From: Deltaproteobacteria bacterium
GTDB lineage: Bacteria; Desulfobacterota_B; Binatia; Binatales; Binataceae
DNA length: 6,582 nt
Assembly: GCA_021827465.1 (NCBI GenBank)
Contig: JAKAVX010000157.1
Coordinates: 1-6,582, forward strand
Direction: 5' to 3'
Below are positions 1-6,213 of the stretch, in pieces. Position numbers and translations under genes: made by a program. The notes under the pieces were generated by a model that worked only from the letters and a program-made list of their open reading frames with translations, was not told the DNA's origin and did no database searches. Numbering within the stretch: the stretch's first letter is position 1; each line of letters begins with the position of its first letter.

Positions 1-1050
1 AATCTGCTGACGCTTCAGCGGGCGGAAAAAACTACCCCGCAGATCCTCGACGAGCCGATCAAAGGGCCGATTCTGATCACCGGCCTGCCGCGCAGCGGAA
101 CGACTTTCCTGCACAGTCTGCTCGCCCTGGATCCGTCCAACCTGGCGCCGCTCTGCTGGGAGACGATTTATCCCTATCGCGATCCCCGCCGATCGCCGGC
201 AAAGCCCGACCGGCGTCCCGAGACGGTGGATCGCCAATTCGCCGCTTTCGTCAGGATGGTTCCGGAACTGCCGAGCCTCCATCCGATGTCGGCCTGCTCG
301 CCGCAGGAATGTATCGAGATCCAGGCTCACGTTTTCAGGAGTTACCGCTTCGACGCGACCCATAACGTGCCTTCGTACCGCCGCTGGCTGGATGAAACCG
401 ATCACGAAATCGAGTACCGCTTTCACAAGCGGTTCCTTAAGCATCTGCAACACTCGAAGGGGCCAGGGCGCTGGGTTCTCAAATCTCCCGATCACATCTT
501 CATGATGAACTCCATCCGGACCGTCTATCCTGACGCGCGAATGGTTTTCGTCCATCGCGAGCCGATGGAAGTCCTGCCCTCGGCGGCGAGATTAACCGAG
601 ATTTTGCGCCGCCCGTTCACACGCGCCATCGATCGGGTTCGGATCGGCCGCGAGGTGATGGAGCGATGGCAGATGGGCGCCTCGCGATTGATCGCAGAAG
701 CTGAACGCGACCGCCAATCGCGCCGGATCTTGCACATCCGCTATCGGGAGCTGACTGCGGATCCGCTCGGATCGGTCGCCGAACTTTACCGCCATTTCGG
801 TCTCACCCTCGGCGACGACGCGAGGGCCCGGATACGGGACTACCTGGCGGAGCGGCCCCATGGCGGGTATGGGCAGAACTCGTACCACCCCGAGGACTTC
901 GGCCTCGACCCCAAAGTGGAGTGGCAGCGGTTCAGCGAGTACAGAGACTATTTCGGGATCGAAGGCAGAAAAGAGGCGGCCCGCGCGGCCGGCCGGTTTC
1001 GAGGCGGCTTCGCCCGCGCGCCGGTTTCGAAAGCGACGAAAGCAAGCTGA
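1..1050 (+). CDS. Sulfotransferase family protein (Sulfotransfer_3 type), 5'-truncated by window edge
   Basis: The frame is open from the first base, so the start lies upstream; 349 residues are visible. This family transfers the sulfuryl group from PAPS to an acceptor, often a lipid, sugar or small metabolite, in the cytoplasm. The 5'-phosphosulfate-binding loop GLPRSGTTFL sits at visible residues 28-37 (base 82 onward). The 3'-phosphate-binding strand VFVHREP is at about 182-188, followed by a serine at about 194. WVLKSPDH at 158-165 is also typical of this subfamily. The C-terminus is basic and low in complexity (Arg/Ala/Lys-rich) and probably disordered. A GTG at 226 would drop the PAPS loop and is not the real start. 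The stop TGA (1048-1050) shares its A with the ATG of the next gene, suggesting translational coupling to a membrane flippase-like protein. The acceptor is unknown. Family assignment is firm. Confidence 0.9.
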   Translation, partial: NLLTLQRAEKTTPQILDEPIKGPILITGLPRSGTTFLHSLLALDPSNLAPLCWETIYPYRDPRRSPAKPDRRPETVDRQFAAFVRMVPELPSLHPMSACSPQECIEIQAHVFRSYRFDATHNVPSYRRWLDETDHEIEYRFHKRFLKHLQHSKGPGRWVLKSPDHIFMMNSIRTVYPDARMVFVHREPMEVLPSAARLTEILRRPFTRAIDRVRIGREVMERWQMGASRLIAEAERDRQSRRILHIRYRELTADPLGSVAELYRHFGLTLGDDARARIRDYLAERPHGGYGQNSYHPEDFGLDPKVEWQRFSEYRDYFGIEGRKEAARAAGRFRGGFARAPVSKATKAS

Positions 1051-2162
1051 TGCGGCGCGAGTTGGCATCTGGACCGCTTAACGATATGCGTGAGATTCGC
1101 GATGCCCGAAAGGTGGCGCTGGCTTTTTCCATCCTTGCGCTGATAGCCGGAAGCGGCGGCGCGGGGCTGCTCGTCTATCACTACGGTTTCAAAGTTATAG
1201 CGGACGCGCTCGTCGCAATGGGCGCGGCAGGCTTCGCCGCCGTCATCGCATTTCATCTGGGAATCGTGGCCGTGTGCGGCGTCGCATGGTTTGTCCTGGT
1301 GCCGGAGTCGAACCGGCCGTCGCCGTGGGCCTTCATCCTGGGCCGCCTGGTCCGCAACGGCGCTTCGGAAGCGTTGCCGCTCTCGCAGGCGGGCGGCTTC
1401 ATAATGGGTTCGCGCGCCGCTACCGCAGCCGGTCTGCCGGGCGCGATGTCGGTCGCGTCGACCGTCGTCGACATCACGATGGAGTTGCTGGGCGAGTTGA
1501 TCTTCGTGGCCGTAGCGCTGGCTATTCTCGCGAGAATGCATCCCGGAACGGCGCTCGAGAGTTGGGTTGCGACGGGTCTGGTTGGGGCGACGGTCGTCGC
1601 GATGGTTTATGCGATGGCGCAGCGGCGCGGATTCGCCTTCATCGAGCGCGTCGCGAACCGGGCGCCGCAGGGCGCGGGGCTCGCGGCGGGCGCGGCGACA
1701 CTGCAGGGCTGCATGGACGACATCTACGGACAACTCCGTGGCCCGCTGCTCGGCTTTCTTCTGCATCTGGCATGCTGGCTGGCGAGCGCGGTCGAGGCCT
1801 GGTTCGCGTTGAAGCTGATGGGGACGTCGCCGGGATTTGCGGTGGTTCTTTCTATCGAGGGCCTTGTGAGCGCCGCACGGGCGCTGGCCTTTGCGGTACC
1901 GGGCGCGCTCGGCGTGCAGGAGGGTGCGTATGTCGTCGTGGGCGCGATGTTCGGTGTCAGCCCGGGCGTGGTGTTGGCGTTGTCCCTGCTCAAGCGCGCG
2001 CGGGATCTGGTGCTCGGCGTGCCGCCGCTTGTTGCGTGGCAATTTCTCGAAGGCAATCGCATCTGGCGCCGGCGCGCGCCGCGTGAAAACGCGATCGATA
2101 CTCGCCGTACGCCGCAACCCGCCGCGGCTTTGGCCGACGATCGGAGGCGGCAAATCTTCTGA
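1050..2162 (+). CDS. Polytopic membrane protein, lysylphosphatidylglycerol synthase TM / HpnL-like flippase family
   Basis: This is a 370-residue integral membrane protein of the UPF0104 / LPG_synthase_TM superfamily. Its members are thought to flip or move lipids across the inner membrane. It lacks the C-terminal aminoacyl-transfer domain of true MprF, so it is a transporter-like protein only. Hydrophobic segments lie at about residues 22-42, 61-84, 131-162, 172-190, 231-257, 262-286 and 294-314. The family hallmark PGALGVQEG is at 284-292, followed by LLKRARDLVLGVP at 313-325. This C-terminal part resembles HpnL, the membrane protein linked to hopanoid gene clusters, as I remember that family. 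The start chosen is ATG 1050, which overlaps the upstream stop (TGATG) and implies coupling. ATG 1086 (residue 13) is an alternative nearer to the first membrane segment, and neither has a strong Shine-Dalgarno sequence. The tail after residue 335 is basic and hydrophilic. Superfamily assignment is confident; the HpnL subfamily is moderate. Confidence 0.82.
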   Translation: MRRELASGPLNDMREIRDARKVALAFSILALIAGSGGAGLLVYHYGFKVIADALVAMGAAGFAAVIAFHLGIVAVCGVAWFVLVPESNRPSPWAFILGRLVRNGASEALPLSQAGGFIMGSRAATAAGLPGAMSVASTVVDITMELLGELIFVAVALAILARMHPGTALESWVATGLVGATVVAMVYAMAQRRGFAFIERVANRAPQGAGLAAGAATLQGCMDDIYGQLRGPLLGFLLHLACWLASAVEAWFALKLMGTSPGFAVVLSIEGLVSAARALAFAVPGALGVQEGAYVVVGAMFGVSPGVVLALSLLKRARDLVLGVPPLVAWQFLEGNRIWRRRAPRENAIDTRRTPQPAAALADDRRRQIF

Positions 2163-2183
2163 GCGATCTGACACGCTCCCGCC
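2146..2183. terminator. Possible weak stem-loop at the convergent gene ends
   Basis: An inner stem GAGCG (2161-2165) / CGCTC (2174-2178) with an 8-nt loop is bracketed by an outer pairing GGCGG (2146-2150) / CCGCC (2179-2183), leaving a 10-nt bulge on the 5' side. It overlaps the stop codon of the HpnL-like gene and faces the end of the minus-strand sulfotransferase, so it could act for both. There is no T-run on either side and the stems are short, so an intrinsic terminator is only a possibility. Confidence 0.2.
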
Positions 2184-2192
2184 GATGAACAA

Positions 2193-3152
2193 TCAAGGCT
2201 GGCTGGCTGAGCGTTCGATTCGCGGCGTCTTCCAGATTGACAGGTCGCGGGCGACGAGCGTCTCGACGCCTTCGACCTCGCTCGTGAACTTCTCGCGCAA
2301 TCGGGCTTTCAAATCGGCATCCAGCGGCGGAATCGCACGGCTCGACCGTTCGAGCACGGACTCGAGCAGCTTTCCGAAACGCACCCATTTGAGCAGTCGC
2401 CGCGGCATTGCGACATGCGCCAAAACCGAATCGCGCATCTGAACGGCCAGTTTCTTCACCGTCGGATGGCGCGGCTGCCGAAAGGTCTCCGAATTATGCA
2501 CCGGCGTGAAATCCTTGGCCGACAAGTTCTGCCGCGGGAGACCGAGGTAATCGAAGATTTGCTCCGCGTACTGAACAGGCTCATGCACAAGGCTTTCGTA
2601 CACCAGCACCAGCACGCGCTCGGGCCCGAACAGTTTCATCCACTCCGACAGATGGAACACGTAGCGCGACGACTCGATCATCTCGGCGTCGCCGCGCACG
2701 GATTCCAGGAACGAACCGCGCAAGAGGCCGGCGCTGAGTTTCAGCCTGTAAAGCGAGTACAGCCGCTCGACCGGTTCGCGAAGGCTCACGATTATTTTGA
2801 CACCGGGCAGAGAGTCCGCGATCCGCTCCCGCGCACAGGCGCTATGGAAATAGGTCGGCGCGATCTCGCCGGTGGGAACTCCGGACCGAGCATGTTTGAA
2901 ATGCCGCGCGTACCAGTCGAGCCCGAGCCGGAAGCGATTGTCGAAAAATCTTGTTTCCTTTGCTCTCTCGGGAAGATTGACGTGTCCTCTCAGCAGCGTA
3001 TGCAGCCACGTGGTCGCGGTCCTGGGCGGTCCAACAGCAATGAAGTTCGGCAATCGCTCTGAAGTCAACTTGCGTAGTGCGGGCGATGACAATTGACAAA
3101 TCCTGACCGAGATAGTGCATATCGCCGCAGGGCAAGTCCACTGTCGCAGCAC
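2193..3152 (-). CDS. PAPS-dependent sulfotransferase (Sulfotransfer_1 / heparan-sulfotransferase-like)
   Basis: This encodes a cytoplasmic PAPS-dependent sulfotransferase, 319 residues from the GTG at 3152. The 5'-phosphosulfate loop GPPRTATTWL is at residues 41-50; it has Arg44 where many relatives have Lys, and Ala46 where Gly is usual. EIAPTYF at 96-102 precedes the 3'-phosphate-binding segment IIVSLREPVERLYSLY at 120-135, with Arg125 and Ser133 as the expected ligand contacts. Spacing and motifs resemble bacterial proteins related to heparan sulfate sulfotransferases, a branch distinct from the sulfotransferase at 1-1050. The start is uncertain. The first 20 residues are Cys-rich and unlike the family. 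A TTG at 3092 lies 8 nt after an AGGA and would give a 299-residue protein beginning about 20 residues before the PAPS loop. The gene stands alone on its strand, convergent with the HpnL-like gene and divergent from the ABC operon. The acceptor is unknown. Confidence 0.88.
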   Translation of the reverse strand: MLRQWTCPAAICTISVRICQLSSPALRKLTSERLPNFIAVGPPRTATTWLHTLLRGHVNLPERAKETRFFDNRFRLGLDWYARHFKHARSGVPTGEIAPTYFHSACARERIADSLPGVKIIVSLREPVERLYSLYRLKLSAGLLRGSFLESVRGDAEMIESSRYVFHLSEWMKLFGPERVLVLVYESLVHEPVQYAEQIFDYLGLPRQNLSAKDFTPVHNSETFRQPRHPTVKKLAVQMRDSVLAHVAMPRRLLKWVRFGKLLESVLERSSRAIPPLDADLKARLREKFTSEVEGVETLVARDLSIWKTPRIERSASQP

Positions 3153-3269
3153 GATCGTTCTTCAGGCTTTATCGGCATCTATCGTGGGTTGCCTTGAGGC
3201 CATCGAACGTCGATCATCAATAATCACCGACTACGCGGTTAATGTGGATTCAGTCGGCCCCTAACCTTC
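3153..3269. promoter_or_regulatory. Divergent intergenic region, likely promoters for the sulfotransferase (-) and ABC operon (+)
   Basis: This 117-bp non-coding stretch separates two divergent transcription units and is visibly richer in A/T than the flanking genes, as expected for a shared promoter region. The best plus-strand sigma-70-like pair I can find is TTGAGG (3194-3199) and TCAATA (3217-3222) with a 17-bp spacer, and it is weak. No convincing operator palindrome or riboswitch is visible. The plus-strand gene has no clear Shine-Dalgarno sequence before ATG 3270. Confidence 0.35.
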
Positions 3270-4280
3270 ATGCAGATCAACGCGAATCCCAGAACCAGCA
3301 ACGCGGAATTGCCGGCGCCGGAGCGCGCACCGGCTGAAGCTGCGCATCTGGCGCCAGCGCTGGTGGTGAAGGGGCTGCGCAAGCTCTATGGCACAACCGA
3401 GGCCGTAGCGGGCGTGGACTTTGAAGTCCGCGAGGGCGAAGTCTTCGGGCTTCTCGGCCCCAACGGCGCGGGAAAGAGCACCACGATCGCGATGCTTTCG
3501 ACGGAGATACCGCCGACCGAGGGCAACGCGGCACTGTTCGGCCACAGCGTCCGCAGGGAACCGCAGTTCGTGCGGCGCATGGTTGGAGTCGTGCCGCAGG
3601 AGCTTGCGATCTACCCGATGCTGACCGCGGCGGAGAATATCCGTTTCTTCGGACGCATGTATGGTCTCAAGGGCCGGATTCTCGAGAACCGCGTCGACGA
3701 ATCGCTGGAATTCGTCGGCCTGCAGCGCCAGCGGGACAAGACCGCCGGAATAATGTCGGGTGGGATCAAGCGCCGGCTCAATCTGGCGATCGCGCTGGTG
3801 CATCGCCCGCGCCTCATCCTGCTCGACGAAGCCACCATCGGCGTTGACCCGAACGCCCGCGAGCACATCTTCGATATAGTCCGCGACTTGAGGGACGCCG
3901 GCAGCGCCATCCTATACACCACGCATTACATGGAGGAGGCGGAACGGCTTTGCGACCGTATCGGGATCATGCACGAGGGAAAGCTTATCGCGACCGGCAA
4001 GCTGGACGCTCTTCTTAGCGCCATGGACTACGCGGAGATTATTGAGGTGCGCGGGCTTCCGCCGGATATCGATCTCGCGGCCCGTTTCGACTTCGACGGT
4101 CTGCGCGGAGTCGAGAAATCGGAGCGCGTGACACGGCTCTATGTCCAAAGCGCCGAGGCCTTCCTCGAGCCGCTGCAGGAGATAATAGCCCGCTCCGGGC
4201 GCCGCGTGCAGTTGAAGATCGAGCCTGTCGGCCTTGGCAACCTGTTCCGCTCGCTGACCGGAACGGAACTGGGCGAGTGA
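3270..4280 (+). CDS. ABC-2 type exporter ATP-binding protein
   Basis: This is the cytoplasmic ATPase subunit (336 residues) that should power the permease encoded two genes downstream. Walker A is GPNGAGKST at residues 63-71, the Q-loop Gln is at 110 (VVPQ), and the ABC signature is MSGGIKRRL at 162-170. Walker B LILLDE is at 182-187, the D-loop GVDPN follows, and the switch His is at 219 (TTHYMEEAE). All catalytic elements are present. The SGG-I-KRRL signature and the C-terminal extension ending GNLFRSLTGTELGE are typical of the CcmA/NatA-like, DrrA-like branch that pairs with ABC-2 permeases, not of MlaF/Ttg2A importer-like ATPases. The residue after Walker B is Ala (DEATIGVDP) where Pro is usual (DEPT). 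About 27 residues before the core form a Pro/Ala-rich leader of unknown role. ATG 3270 was chosen because no other ATG precedes the core; it lacks a clear ribosome-binding site. The stop overlaps the next start. Confidence 0.93.
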   Translation: MQINANPRTSNAELPAPERAPAEAAHLAPALVVKGLRKLYGTTEAVAGVDFEVREGEVFGLLGPNGAGKSTTIAMLSTEIPPTEGNAALFGHSVRREPQFVRRMVGVVPQELAIYPMLTAAENIRFFGRMYGLKGRILENRVDESLEFVGLQRQRDKTAGIMSGGIKRRLNLAIALVHRPRLILLDEATIGVDPNAREHIFDIVRDLRDAGSAILYTTHYMEEAERLCDRIGIMHEGKLIATGKLDALLSAMDYAEIIEVRGLPPDIDLAARFDFDGLRGVEKSERVTRLYVQSAEAFLEPLQEIIARSGRRVQLKIEPVGLGNLFRSLTGTELGE

Positions 4281-4882
4281 TGCGCCGGCTCGCTCTCGCC
4301 GGCGCGGTATTGCTCGCTACGATGGCGGCCCTGGCGGCGCCGGCGCGGACCACACCTGCATTAACGCCGATGCAATACACGCGCACGACGCTCGAGCAGG
4401 TCAACGGAATCATGGCGAGCGGCGCGACGCACAATGAGAAGCTCGCCGACTTGTCGAAGGTGTTCAACAACTTCCTGGATACCGACGCGATGGCGCGGGC
4501 GGCGCTCGGGAGCCATTGGGCGATTTTCAATCCCGCGCAGCGCGTGGAGTTCCTGAAGCTCTTTCACGTCATGATCGAAAGAGCATACGTGCAGAAGCTG
4601 ATGCTCTTCGAAAATCCGAAGTTCGAATATGTCGGCGAGATTGCGATGAACGCCGGCGCGCGCGTGGACACGAAAATAGTCACGCCCGGCGATAAGTTCT
4701 CCGTCGCCTACGAGCTTCGGGCCGAGGGCGATCGCTGGATGGCCACCAGCATCACGGTCGAGAAGGTCAATCTCATTTCCAACTATGCCGCGCAGTTAAA
4801 CCGACTGCTTTCGCGCTCCCCGGTCGAAGACGTGCTCGCCCTGATGCGCAGGAAGTACGGCGGCTCGGGGACGGTCAAGTGA
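4280..4882 (+). CDS. MlaC/Ttg2D-family periplasmic lipid carrier (HpnM-like)
   Basis: This is a 200-residue secreted protein of the MlaC / toluene-tolerance Ttg2D / HpnM family, whose members carry phospholipids or related hydrophobic molecules across the periplasm. An N-terminal signal peptide is clear: Arg-Arg, a hydrophobic core of residues 4-18, and a likely cleavage after ALA (17-19) or nearby. The mature part shows family hallmarks: FNNFLDTDAMARAALGSHW at 62-80, NPAQRVEFLKLF at 84-95, the strand and 'YEL' region near 141-147, W153, and VEKVNLISNYAAQLNRLL at 160-177. Its length matches the family (about 200-210). Start: ATG 4280 overlaps the ATPase stop by one base (TGATG); an in-frame GTG immediately before it (4277) would add one residue. 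The gene is encoded between an ABC-2 ATPase and permease rather than beside MlaE/MlaD or HpnN, which is unusual. The lipid substrate is unknown. Confidence 0.88.
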   Translation: MRRLALAGAVLLATMAALAAPARTTPALTPMQYTRTTLEQVNGIMASGATHNEKLADLSKVFNNFLDTDAMARAALGSHWAIFNPAQRVEFLKLFHVMIERAYVQKLMLFENPKFEYVGEIAMNAGARVDTKIVTPGDKFSVAYELRAEGDRWMATSITVEKVNLISNYAAQLNRLLSRSPVEDVLALMRRKYGGSGTVK

Positions 4883-5979
4883 AAGCGCTCGTCGTCATGA
4901 TGAAGGACCTGCGCCTCATCGTGCGCGATCGCTCGGCCCTGTTTTTCCTGCTGCTGGTTCCGATCGTGGTAATCCTGGTGGTTGCGGAAACGCAAGCCGA
5001 GAAGTCGAAGAACATCGTCTTCCCGGTGGTAAACGAGGACCGCGGACCGGTCGCCTCCGCTCTTATCAAGGCCTTTCGCGAGCACCTGGACGTCCGCCTC
5101 GTGGACCGCGCAACGGCCGAGCGATGGGTCGCGGTCCAGGACAAGGCTGCGGCTGCACTGGTTCTTCCAAAGGGGATGAGCAAGCGCTATCTCGGCGAAA
5201 AGCCCTCGAAGATAGAACTGCTAACCGATCCGGCCCGATGGAAGGATCTTGCCGCCATCAAGGTGATCCTGCTCCTCGCCGACCGCGAGACCGCGTCGCT
5301 GGCCGATCCGTTCCACGAGGATCTAATCACGATCGATGAGAAGAGCCTGACCGGAAAGCGGCTTCTGTTCTCCTCGCTGGAGCAGCATATCCCCGGCTTC
5401 AGCCTGATGTTCGTCCTGTTCACGCTGGTCTTCAGCGTGTCGATTGGCCTTCGCGAGGAGGAAGTGTGGGGCACCAGCCGAAGGCTTTTGGTCGCGCCCG
5501 CGTCGCGCGCGTCGATACTCGGGGGGAAGCTGATGGCGCGCGTGATTATCGGCGTCGCCCAGTTGCTGCTGCTGTTGCTGTTCGGTCATTTCGTGTTCGG
5601 CCTTACGCTTGGCCGCTCGCCGCTTGCCCTGTTGCTGGCGTCGACGGCGATCGTGTTCTCGATGGGAGCGTTCTCGATAATCGTCGCGGCGATCGCGCGC
5701 ACCCGCGAGCAGATCATCCCGGTCGGGATGAGCGTGGTCTTCATCCTGGCCGCGCTGGGCGGGCTATGGTGGCCGTTTTACGACCAGCCGAAGTGGATGC
5801 AGATGATCGGGGACGGCGCGATGACTTCCTGGTCCATGCTCGCGATTCAGGATGTGATCCTGCGCGATCGAGGCGTCGTCGAGGTCTGGCGCTCGCTGTT
5901 GATTCTGACTGCCTACGGAGCCGTCTGCTTCGCGATCGGACTGCGCCTGTTCCATTACGGGCGAAGCCAGCGCTCCTGA
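4879..5979 (+). CDS. ABC-2 type transporter permease (NatB/YhhJ-like, ABC2_membrane_3)
   Basis: This is the membrane subunit (366 residues) of an ABC-2 exporter and the natural partner of the ATPase at 3270-4280. It has one N-terminal membrane segment (about 20-37) and a large soluble, probably periplasmic domain (about 40-170). Five further membrane segments follow, at about 173-192, 218-242, 248-273, 280-298 and 338-357. Family motifs visible are IPGFSLMFVLFTLVFS (171-186), the cytoplasmic loop LREEEVWGTSRRLLVAP (191-207) with GGKL after it, and LGGLWWP (293-299). This is the standard one-polypeptide half-transporter layout, presumably acting as a homodimer. The start GTG 4879 overlaps the carrier's stop by 4 nt (GTGA), indicating coupled translation; GGGG at 4867-4870 may serve as the ribosome-binding site. 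Later ATGs at 4897 and 4900 would remove the typical N-terminus. The soluble domain is where the MlaC-like protein could dock, by inference. Confidence 0.92.
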   Translation: MKALVVMMKDLRLIVRDRSALFFLLLVPIVVILVVAETQAEKSKNIVFPVVNEDRGPVASALIKAFREHLDVRLVDRATAERWVAVQDKAAAALVLPKGMSKRYLGEKPSKIELLTDPARWKDLAAIKVILLLADRETASLADPFHEDLITIDEKSLTGKRLLFSSLEQHIPGFSLMFVLFTLVFSVSIGLREEEVWGTSRRLLVAPASRASILGGKLMARVIIGVAQLLLLLLFGHFVFGLTLGRSPLALLLASTAIVFSMGAFSIIVAAIARTREQIIPVGMSVVFILAALGGLWWPFYDQPKWMQMIGDGAMTSWSMLAIQDVILRDRGVVEVWRSLLILTAYGAVCFAIGLRLFHYGRSQRS

Positions 5980-6034
5980 GACCCCGTATCCGCTAGAACA
6001 CCAAAAAGCGCACCGCAAACCGCCCGGGCCGGCA

Positions 6035-6085
6035 AGCGCCGGCGATTGGCTCCGGCGCTGCGGGGGAAGCCCTTCCCCAACCGCA
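6035..6085 (+). other. Two consecutive GC-rich hairpins downstream of the ABC operon
   Basis: Hairpin 1 is a perfect 8-bp stem AGCGCCGG (6035-6042) / CCGGCGCT (6052-6059) with a 9-nt loop. Hairpin 2 has an inner 6-bp stem GGGGAA (6063-6068) / TTCCCC (6073-6078) closed by a GCCC tetraloop, extended below a 3-nt bulge by four more pairs (6059-6062 with 6082-6085). They lie 55-105 bases after the permease stop. No T-run follows, so they do not form a classic intrinsic terminator; mRNA 3'-end stabilisation, Rho-assisted termination or a repetitive palindromic element are alternatives. I see nothing else in the 234-bp gap from 5980 to 6213. Confidence 0.45.
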
Positions 6086-6213
6086 AATTCGGCGCGTCGC
6101 CCGAAGTCGCCCGGATTCCCCGTTCGTGCGCGGCGGCGCGCGGTACGCAGGTTGCTCTGAATATGACGCTGCGCGCGAGGCACGGCAAAAGATCAAACGG
6201 ATTGGGGTTCGAC

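Noticed and set aside
226..1050. Complete gene starting at GTG 226
   Set aside because: The frame continues open to base 1 and includes the PAPS-binding loop at 82-111, so the real protein starts upstream of the window.
1274..2086. 270-codon plus-strand frame inside the HpnL-like gene
   Set aside because: Its translation is Arg/Gly-rich and low in complexity with no membrane segments or domain, whereas the overlapping frame gives a coherent polytopic membrane protein.
948..2192. 414-codon open frame on the minus strand
   Set aside because: It is antisense to the well-supported HpnL-like membrane protein. Its translation is Arg/His/Gln-rich, has no recognisable domain and is typical of a mirror frame in GC-rich DNA.
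2415..3062. 215-codon open frame on the plus strand
   Set aside because: It lies wholly antisense to the sulfotransferase at 2193-3152, which carries both PAPS-binding motifs. The plus-strand translation shows no domain.
5562..5580. CTG/TTG-rich run (ttgctgctgctgttgctg) resembling a short tandem repeat
   Set aside because: It encodes a run of leucines inside a membrane segment of the permease, so protein composition explains it.
5466..5996. 176-codon plus-strand frame overlapping the permease end
   Set aside because: It is Arg/Asp/Ala-rich with no domain, and the permease frame across the same bases contains conserved ABC-2 motifs.
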